From assembly GCA_023415845.1 (NCBI GenBank), contig JAEZJB010000310.1, positions 1-7,508 on the forward strand: a DNA stretch of 7,508 nt, in the 5' to 3' direction. Position numbers and translations under genes: made by a program. The DNA comes from Chloroflexota bacterium (GTDB lineage Bacteria; Chloroflexota; Chloroflexia; Thermomicrobiales; UBA6265). Shown here piece after piece: positions 1 through 4,965 of the stretch. Position 1 is the first letter of the stretch; the number at the start of each line of letters is the position of its first letter. The notes under the pieces are model-generated. The model saw only the letters and a list, made by a program, of their open reading frames with translations. It had not been told where the DNA came from and made no database searches.

Positions 1-501
1 CCTTCACCAGGGAGCGGCGGCTAACCTGCTTGCCAGTTGAGGTGACGAAGAACGTTCGATCGTCTCGATGTTTTGTCATCGTCGGAAATCTCCAGCCAGT
101 CTTGGAAGAGCACAACGGATATGGGGACAGAATCGCCGTCGGCGAATGCTCGCCAACTGAAACTCCAGCAAGCACCTCCTTACTGAACCCCAGGGCCGGC
201 AGCGCCCGAAGACGCCCGCCTGATTTGACGTGTGATGTAACCGCACCGTATCTGTCTTGCAGTCAGACGTCAAGTAGGCGACGTGAGGTACCCGTGCTGC
301 AGCCGTGCATGTGCTCGTCCCGGCAGGTCGGCAGGCGTGCCCGAACAACTGGTTTCCAGAGCCCTGGCGCCAGGATTCCCGGCCGATTGTGCGAGCCTCG
401 TGCAGCCATACTCCGAGTCGGCAATGACCGCTTGCGCAACTCGCATCCGGTGGCACAATGCACCTCAGCAAGTCTCGGATCGAACGTCTTCGGAGGAAAC
501 C
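1..501. other. Gene-free upstream region
   Basis: I can support no gene in these 501 bases. The open frames on both strands give low-complexity, Arg/Ser/Cys-rich translations without family motifs or good ribosome binding sites. Small structures seen are a stem CGATG/CATCG at 66-81, a stem TCGCC/GGCGA at 133-145, and a 12-base palindrome CCTGGCGCCAGG at 363-374. A heptamer CGGCAGG occurs twice in tandem at 321-335. A weak promoter-like pair, TTGCGC at 432-437 and CACAAT at 454-459 with 16 bases between, lies about 43 bases before the TTG start at 502. It is only a possible promoter for the ABC ATPase gene. The end of a neighbouring gene could lie just beyond base 1, but nothing here shows it. 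Confidence 0.6.
492..497 (+). promoter_or_regulatory. Shine-Dalgarno site fixing the TTG start of the ABC ATPase gene
   Basis: GGAGGA lies 4-5 bases before the TTG at 502, which is a near-ideal ribosome binding site. The frame is open back to 283 and contains an ATG at 424, but that ATG has no comparable site. The TTG start also places the usual ABC beta-strand (SLVELHDVTVW) right at the N terminus, as is normal for this family. Confidence 0.75.
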
Positions 502-1395
502 TTGTCGCTCGTCGAACTCCACGATGTCACCGTCTGGACCCCCGAAGGAAAGCGGATCCTCGACACCATCAACTGGTCGGTCGAATCAGGCGAGCATTGG
601 GTCATCCTCGGACCGAACGGCGCGGGAAAGACGACCCTGATGTCGATCATTGGGGCCGACCGGCACCCCAGCCAGGGGAGCGCCAGGCTCCTCGGTGAAA
701 CAGTCGGCAACACCGATATGCGTGCGCTCCGGAGTCGCATCGGTCGCGTCGACCCTGCCGGCCGCGCGCTCGATTGGCTCAACGGTCGTGAACTCGTGCT
801 GACTGGCCTGAAGAACACCGTCTGGCCGCGCTGGGATGATTGGGGCGACAGCGAGTACGCCGCGGCTGACGCCTTGCTTGCACTGGTCGGCTGCGCCGAA
901 TTCGCCGATCGCGAACTGAAGACGCTCTCCCACGGCGAGCGCCAGCGCATCCGCATCGCCCGTGCGCTCATCGCCAGCCCGGACCTGCTGCTGCTGGACG
1001 AACCCGCCACGGGACTCGACTTTCCTGGCCGGGAAGCCTTTCTCTCCGCCATCGACCGCCTGGCAGCCGAACGCCCTGCCATGCCCTGGATCATGGTTTC
1101 GCATCATTTGGAGGATTTGCCCACCAGTGTCTCTCACGTCCTTCTTCTCTCCCAGGGCCGCATTCTGGCCTCCGGACCAGTCGAGGAGATGCTCACCAGC
1201 CACCTGATTTCGCAATGCTACGGCTTCCCGATTGAGGTGACGTCCCATGGTGGGCGCTGGGCTGCGCGTGCCGCTGCTGGCTGGACGGTGACCCCGCACC
1301 CCACCATTGAAGGGCTTGGCGCCAGCGATACCGATGACGACTGGCGCACCGAAGGCTTTCCCGAACCAGAGCCACACTCGCCCTCATCACCTTGA
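502..1395 (+). CDS. Orphan ABC transporter ATP-binding protein (ModF/YlmA-like, COG1119 type)
   Basis: A single-domain ABC ATPase of 297 residues, counted from the TTG start. Visible motifs are Walker A GPNGAGKT (37-44), signature LSHGE (142-146), Walker B LLLLDE (162-167), the D-loop region GLD (171-173) and the switch histidine in VSHH (His201 or His202). The lead-in GEHWVILGPNGAGKTTL and the HHLEDLP segment resemble the COG1119 group (YlmA, ModF-like). The usual Q-loop glutamine is not evident: the segment reads IGRVDPA (80-86). The last 30 or so residues are an acidic, Pro/Ser-rich tail. There is no membrane segment in the protein and no permease or solute-binding gene next to it, so a transport substrate cannot be named. 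Some members of this group are annotated as molybdate-related ATPases, but nothing here tests that. ATPase identity is secure; role is unknown. Confidence 0.93.
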   Translation: MSLVELHDVTVWTPEGKRILDTINWSVESGEHWVILGPNGAGKTTLMSIIGADRHPSQGSARLLGETVGNTDMRALRSRIGRVDPAGRALDWLNGRELVLTGLKNTVWPRWDDWGDSEYAAADALLALVGCAEFADRELKTLSHGERQRIRIARALIASPDLLLLDEPATGLDFPGREAFLSAIDRLAAERPAMPWIMVSHHLEDLPTSVSHVLLLSQGRILASGPVEEMLTSHLISQCYGFPIEVTSHGGRWAARAAAGWTVTPHPTIEGLGASDTDDDWRTEGFPEPEPHSPSSP

Positions 1396-1429
1396 GGCCG
1401 GCTATCAGGCTGCAATCGGGTCCCTTGAA

Positions 1430-1471
1430 GGATCGTCATTCTGAGCGGAGCGCAGCGGAGTCGAGGAATCC
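1430..1471 (+). repeat. Dispersed intergenic repeat with GTCATTCTGAGC core
   Basis: This stretch begins GGATCGTCATTCTGAGCG and ends CGGAGTCGAGGAATCC, with the purine-rich middle GAGCGCAG. From memory, close variants (GTCATTCTGAGCG followed by AAGCGAAG or GGAGTCGAGGAATC) are scattered between genes in many Chloroflexota and some other bacterial genomes. The ends are weakly complementary (GGAT/ATCC and ATTC/GAAT), so it could fold as a short imperfect hairpin. It lies 35 bases after the ABC ATPase stop and about 80 bases before the amidohydrolase start. Only one copy is in this window, so the repeat claim rests on recollection rather than on an internal duplicate. Confidence 0.6.
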
Positions 1472-1551
1472 ATGCGCGAACCGCACCCGCCGCAGGCGGA
1501 TCACGTGGGTCCGTGAGGCACCGAATGTATGCTCGAAAGGATTTCTCACCA

Positions 1552-2760
1552 ATGACCCAACAGTTCGATACGGTCATCACCGGCGGCCAGGTAATTGACC
1601 CCGCCAATGACGTCGTGGGTCGGGCCGATGTCGCCATCCGGAATGGCGTTATCGCCGCAGTCGGCCCTGGCTTGTCCACGGACGGGGCTCGTGTCATTGA
1701 CGCTACCGGGCAGATCGTCACTCCGGGGCTGATTGACCTGCATACCCATATCTATTGGGGAGCCACGTTCTGGGGAATCGAGGCCGATCCCGTCGCCGCC
1801 CGTACTGGTGTCACGACCTGGCTGGACGTTGGTTCCGCAGGTTCATATTCATTTCCCGGCTTCCGTGAATACATCGCCGAGCGTACCCGGGCACGGGTTT
1901 TCGCGCTCCTCAATCTTTCGTCGATCGGCCTTGTTGCCCCTTCCTGGGAGCTCGCGAATCCCGATTACTGGGACGTGGACCTCGCCGCGGAGGTCGTTGA
2001 GCGGAATCGGGACATCATCCTCGGCATCAAGGCGCGTATCGATGGCAATACCACTCGCGGTCATGGCATCGAACCACTCCGTCGGGCCCGCCAACTGGCT
2101 GACCGAGTCGGGCTCCCCCTCATGACGCACATTGGTGCGGGGCCACCGCTCATTGAAGAGGTCCTCGAATTGCTGCGGCCGGGTGACATCCTCACTCACT
2201 GCTGCACTGGGCAGAACATGCGGCTCGTCGACAGTGACCGGCACGTTCTGGCCGACGCCGTGCGCCTCCATGAGGCTGGAGTAATCCTCGATGTCGGGCA
2301 CGGGACAGGATCGTTCTCCTTCGAAACCGCCGAAGCAATGCTTGCCGAGGGTCTCAAGCCAGACGTCATTTCGAGCGATATTCACCAGATGGCGATCCAG
2401 GGACCTGCCTACGATCTGCCAACGACCATGGCGAAATTCCTCACCCTTGGCATGAGCCTGGAAGAGGTGGTCGCCTGCACCACCATCAATGCCGCAAACG
2501 CAATTGGACTTGAGGGGCTCGGCGCCCTTACGCCCGGAAACAAGGCTGATGTAGCGATCTTCCGCCTCGAACGTGGCGATCACTTCTATTACGACGTCTT
2601 CATGGCCGAACGCCCCGGCGAGGCGAAACTGGTGAATACCCTCACCATGATCGATGGCGACGTTATGGAGCGGATCCCCGAGCGGGAACTCCATTTTTGG
2701 GCCAAAGTCCCCGAACAGCAGCGAAATCTCCCGGCTCCGGGTGAAAAGGTGAACCGATGA
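1552..2760 (+). CDS. Amidohydrolase/deacetylase-family metallohydrolase (COG3964-like)
   Basis: A 402-residue member of the amidohydrolase superfamily (TIM-barrel metal hydrolases). Metal and catalytic positions can be read in order: HTH at His64/His66 after PGLIDL, a likely carboxylated Lys160 in ILGIKARI, His193 in MTHIGAG, His216 in LTHCCTG, and Asp276 in SSDIHQ. The N-terminal beta-sandwich segment (ITGGQVIDPAND, then the G-x-I-x-x-V-G pattern) and the returning C-terminal strand (PGNKADVAIFRLE) are typical. The family resembles the group around Agrobacterium Atu3266 and Enterococcus EF_0837, where deacetylase or esterase activity on small acylated compounds has been described. The exact substrate here is unknown. 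The ATG at 1552 is preferred over a GTG at 1513 because AAAGGA (1536-1541) precedes it by 10 bases and the longer form only adds a non-conserved 13-residue leader. The stop overlaps the next start by four bases. No signal peptide is seen, so it is likely cytoplasmic. Confidence 0.93.
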   Translation: MTQQFDTVITGGQVIDPANDVVGRADVAIRNGVIAAVGPGLSTDGARVIDATGQIVTPGLIDLHTHIYWGATFWGIEADPVAARTGVTTWLDVGSAGSYSFPGFREYIAERTRARVFALLNLSSIGLVAPSWELANPDYWDVDLAAEVVERNRDIILGIKARIDGNTTRGHGIEPLRRARQLADRVGLPLMTHIGAGPPLIEEVLELLRPGDILTHCCTGQNMRLVDSDRHVLADAVRLHEAGVILDVGHGTGSFSFETAEAMLAEGLKPDVISSDIHQMAIQGPAYDLPTTMAKFLTLGMSLEEVVACTTINAANAIGLEGLGALTPGNKADVAIFRLERGDHFYYDVFMAERPGEAKLVNTLTMIDGDVMERIPERELHFWAKVPEQQRNLPAPGEKVNR

Positions 2761-3404
2761 CAATCTCTCGCCCCGACCTTGAGGCGAACCCTCGTGTCCG
2801 CTACGGCTTTTATCTCCGTCCGTCCCCGGCGATGAGCAGGGCCCAGGCCGCCATGCACGACGCCATCCGGCGACAGTTCGGCCTCCGGGTAGGCGGACAG
2901 TTCATGCCCCACGCCACCATCATGAGTTTCTTTCGCTCCGATGCCCCGGTTGCGGAGATCGTCTCGGCGATTGATCCGGTCATCGCCGACCGACCAGTCT
3001 TTCCTGTCTGGAACAATGGTCCCATCACCATGGGGCGCGGCGTCGTTCTCGACGTTCACCACGACGACCGCGGGAATCCGAATGCAGCCATGCAGGCGGT
3101 CCACGAGGCCGCCTTCGCTGCGATCACGCCGCTCGTGCATTCCCAGTGCGAGTTTGCCTGGAACGGTTGGAGCGGGGAGCGGTTTCACGCCCATTTGACA
3201 CTCGCCATGGCCGACGTTCCCGAGTGGGGTCAGCAGGAAGTCCTCGAATACGCTCGGGCCGAGCCGGTTGGACCGCGTACGTTCCTGGCCGAGTATTTCC
3301 ATCTCTATGCGTTCCAGAGTGACGACTGGGCAGGCGAGTGGTGGCGCACCATGTCATGGGAGTGGCTCTATTCCTGGCGTTTGGCACCGGTCGCATCATC
3401 GTAG
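2757..3404 (+). CDS. 2H phosphoesterase-superfamily protein (2'-5' RNA ligase/LigT-like)
   Basis: A 215-residue protein with the two H-x-T motifs that define 2H phosphoesterases: HAT at 52-54 (in FMPHATIMSFF) and HLT at 146-148 (in FHAHLTLAM). The spacing and the hydrophobic strands around each motif fit the two-lobed fold. Known relatives hydrolyse 2',3'-cyclic or 2'-5' phosphodiesters, or act on cyclic nucleotide phosphates; which applies here cannot be told. The C terminus is unusual: six tryptophans lie between residues 191 and 207. The ATG sits in an ATGA overlap with the amidohydrolase stop, and AAAAGG (2744-2749) supplies a ribosome binding site, so translation is probably coupled. The gene is followed by inverted repeats rather than another gene on the same message. 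Superfamily call is good; specific function open. Confidence 0.85.
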   Translation: MTISRPDLEANPRVRYGFYLRPSPAMSRAQAAMHDAIRRQFGLRVGGQFMPHATIMSFFRSDAPVAEIVSAIDPVIADRPVFPVWNNGPITMGRGVVLDVHHDDRGNPNAAMQAVHEAAFAAITPLVHSQCEFAWNGWSGERFHAHLTLAMADVPEWGQQEVLEYARAEPVGPRTFLAEYFHLYAFQSDDWAGEWWRTMSWEWLYSWRLAPVASS

Positions 3405-3425
3405 GGTCAGGGATCACTGAGATTG

Positions 3426-3465
3426 GTGTGACCGGTACGTGCCGCCGTGCGAGATTCGGTCACAC
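3426..3465. repeat. 9-bp perfect inverted repeat downstream of the 2H phosphoesterase gene
   Basis: GTGTGACCG (3426-3434) is exactly complementary to CGGTCACAC (3457-3465), with a 22-base loop. It begins 21 bases after the stop at 3404. It is not followed by a run of T, so it is not a standard intrinsic terminator. It may end or protect the upstream message, or be a protein-binding palindrome. Confidence 0.6.
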
Positions 3466-3489
3466 GTCACGCCGAAGTTGATGACGAGG

Positions 3490-3546
3490 TCTCGCGGAAA
3501 GCGGGTCCACTGTGAGCAATTGCTTGGTGGATACCCTTCCGCGAGA
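3490..3546. repeat. Long hairpin with 10-bp perfect outer stem upstream of murI
   Basis: TCTCGCGGAA (3490-3499) pairs perfectly with TTCCGCGAGA (3537-3546). Inside it the pairing continues: GGGT (3503-3506) with ACCC (3533-3536), then CCAC (3507-3510) with GTGG (3527-3530), interrupted by a 3-base bulge on the left and a 2-base bulge on the right. The tip holds the palindrome AGCAATTGCT (3515-3524). Eighteen pairs in a nested order are well beyond chance for 57 bases. No T-run follows, so it is not a canonical terminator. It could be an RNA structure, a processing site or a small mobile palindrome; function unknown. Confidence 0.7.
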
Positions 3547-3639
3547 GTCGGTGGAACGACAGGTTGCCACGGACGTCGGCAGGCACGCCCGCGCGTGCGA
3601 CGCTATCATGGAACCTTGCCGACCGCGGCACGCTCGCGG
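3547..3639 (+). other. Series of small GC-rich hairpins leading to murI
   Basis: Directly abutting the long hairpin are four more potential stems: GTCG/CGAC at 3547-3560 (6-base loop), TGCC/GGCA at 3565-3581, GCACGC/GCGTGC at 3583-3598 (4-base loop) and CCGCG/CGCGG at 3623-3639. Each is short and could arise by chance in GC-rich DNA. Together with the two longer inverted repeats before them, they leave little unpaired sequence between 3490 and 3598. A -10-like TATCAT lies at 3604-3609 but has no convincing -35 partner. If it is used, transcription would begin near 3616 and most of these stems would lie outside the murI message. Confidence 0.35.
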
Positions 3640-3657
3640 CCACGACTCATCACGGCG

Positions 3658-4503
3658 ATGGACCCCATGGCATCCAGCAAGGCTCCCCTCGGTGTTTTCG
3701 ATTCGGGACTGGGCGGGATCAGCGTGCTTCGCGAGATTCGGCAGGTACTTCCCCGCGAATCGATCCTCTATTACGCCGATAACGCCTGGTGTCCCTACGG
3801 CCTGCGACCGCCAGACGAAATCCGCGAGCGGTCACGGCTCATTACCGGACATCTCATCAGTCAGGGAGCCAAGGCTGTCGTGGTCGCCTGCAATACCGCA
3901 AGTGCCATGGCGATCACCGATCTCCGTGCGGCGTTTCCCACGACCCCAATCATCGGCCTCGAACCCGCGGTCAAACCGGCCGTCGCGCGCACGCGCAGCG
4001 GCCGAGTCGGCGTCCTCGCCACGCCCCGCACGGTGAGTGGCGAGCGACTTCGCTGGCTCATCGAGACGCATGCCGAGGGAGTCACCGTGCACACTGTCGC
4101 GGCGCCTGGACTCGTCGAACTGGTAGAGGCGGGCAATCTCCAGGGGCCAGACGTCCGCACCGCGCTCCAACCGTTGCTCGACCCTATGCTGGAAGCCAAT
4201 GTCGACGTCATCGTGCTTGGCTGCACCCACTATCCGTTCCTGCGCAGGGCCATCACGGACTATGTCGGTCCCGGTGTCTCCATCATCGATAGCGGTGCCG
4301 CCATTGCCAACCGCGCCCGCTGGGTTCTGACCGAGGCTGGCTTGCTCCAGCCATTCGCCGAAGGCTGGACATCCTCGCTGGAGTTCCAGACGAGTGCCTC
4401 CGTCGAGGATGTCGCCCCCGTCGTGGAGTTGCTCCTCGGCGAGGCAGCCTCCGTGACGCATCAGGATGTCGAAGTGCCGGCCGTGACCACAATACGCCAG
4501 TAG
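3658..4503 (+). CDS. murI: Glutamate racemase
   Basis: Converts L-glutamate to D-glutamate in the cytoplasm for peptidoglycan precursor synthesis, without a cofactor. The 281-residue product is of normal family length. Key motifs are GVFDSGLGG (12-20, Asp15 and Ser16), YADNAWCPYG (39-48), the first catalytic cysteine in ACNTASA (Cys78), GLEPAVKPA (100-108), the second catalytic cysteine with its histidine in GCTHYPF (Cys189, His191) and IDSGAA (210-215). All catalytic residues are present, so the enzyme should be active. The open frame extends far upstream, but homology starts only just before the GVFDSG motif. The ATG at 3658 or the one at 3667 is therefore likely, and a TTG at 3616 is possible. 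None has a strong ribosome binding site. The gene stands alone between the hairpin-rich gap and a gene-free stretch, and converges with lon. Confidence 0.97.
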   Translation: MDPMASSKAPLGVFDSGLGGISVLREIRQVLPRESILYYADNAWCPYGLRPPDEIRERSRLITGHLISQGAKAVVVACNTASAMAITDLRAAFPTTPIIGLEPAVKPAVARTRSGRVGVLATPRTVSGERLRWLIETHAEGVTVHTVAAPGLVELVEAGNLQGPDVRTALQPLLDPMLEANVDVIVLGCTHYPFLRRAITDYVGPGVSIIDSGAAIANRARWVLTEAGLLQPFAEGWTSSLEFQTSASVEDVAPVVELLLGEAASVTHQDVEVPAVTTIRQ

Positions 4504-4813
4504 CGACTGCCTCTGACCCACACAGATCCCCGCATGCTCAACGCGATCGATCCTGATCGTGCCAATCGGATCGTGTCCTGAGTCTTGGCAAGTGCCCGAT
4601 CAGTGACGCCCAACCGGAACGCTGGATCACAATCCCGCCGACAATCAGGCGTCTCCGGCAAGATGTGCCGACCGGTTGGCGGGAGCGCAGTGTACGAACG
4701 GGCAATTTCGAAGGACGTGGCGGGATTTCGTCTGCTCGATGCGTACGGTAGGTGAGACTCGAAAAGCGTCGTGCGTCGAGACGGCCCACACCCCACCGCA
4801 CCTGCCCGCCGAA

Positions 4814-4827
4814 CACCGATACCGGTG
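4814..4827. repeat. Small hairpin CACCG/CGGTG, copy 1
   Basis: CACCG (4814-4818) pairs with CGGTG (4823-4827) across the loop ATAC. It resembles the palindrome at 4934-4948, sharing CACCGAT and CGGTG. It sits between convergent genes, where it could contribute to transcription end formation, but no T-run follows. Confidence 0.35.
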
Positions 4828-4933
4828 CTAATTCGCAGGAATCCTGCAAGAACTGGCCAGGGAAAAAGCCCACGAAATCAGCGAATTCCGCCGCATTGCA
4901 GAGTTCTTGAGTTTTTGAGTTTGTGAATTGCAC

Positions 4934-4948
4934 ACACCGATTCGGTGT
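4934..4948. repeat. Small palindrome ACACCGA/TCGGTGT, copy 2, just past the lon stop
   Basis: ACACCGA (4934-4940) and TCGGTGT (4942-4948) are perfect inverted repeats around one base. It lies 17 bases beyond the lon stop codon on the lon transcript. No U-tract follows on either strand, so a standard intrinsic terminator is not supported, although a factor-assisted end or message-stabilising stem is possible. Confidence 0.4.
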
Positions 4949-4965
4949 CGCGCGACAGCCCCGTA

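Larger units (their letters stand above)
4504..4965. other. Gene-free stretch between convergent murI and lon
   Basis: I find no supportable gene in these 462 bases. The longest frame, a 131-codon minus-strand one, has no ribosome binding site or recognisable motif. Structures seen include a near-palindrome GCCGACCGGTTGGC (4667-4680), a stem GCAGG/CCTGC (4835-4847), and two similar small hairpins at 4814-4827 and 4934-4948. An octamer TTGAGTTT is repeated in tandem at 4907-4922, in an AT-rich patch unlike its surroundings. No stem is followed by a clear T-run on the strand where it would end murI or lon, so any terminator here is non-canonical. Confidence 0.6.

Noticed and set aside
44..64. 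tRNA T-arm-like GTTCGAT near the left edge
   Set aside because: The flanking bases do not form a T stem and no other tRNA arm can be laid out around it.
76..522. 148-codon minus-strand frame in the left region
   Set aside because: Translation is Arg/Cys-rich with no motif, and it overlaps the ABC ATPase start. It is most likely a chance frame in GC-rich DNA.
30..698. 222-codon plus-strand frame starting at TTG 30
   Set aside because: Its second half runs out of frame through the ABC ATPase gene. Its first half shows no family motif or ribosome binding site.
3481..3598. T-box or cobalamin riboswitch before murI
   Set aside because: GGTGGAAC recalls a T-box and GTCCACTGTGAGC recalls part of a B12 element. 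However, the full T-box 14-mer is absent and the B12-like pieces are in the wrong order.
4663..4755. 30-codon plus-strand frame ending GFRLLDAYGR
   Set aside because: The end of the peptide looks protein-like, but it is very short and lacks a ribosome binding site, so it is likely coincidence.
4861..4868. Run of five A (five T on the lon strand) as lon terminator tract
   Set aside because: No strong stem precedes it in the direction of lon transcription, and it lies about 100 bases past the stop.
4538..4933. 131-codon minus-strand frame just downstream of lon
   Set aside because: The position after lon on the same strand is tempting, but the GTG start has no ribosome binding site, it begins inside a palindrome, and the product resembles nothing I know.
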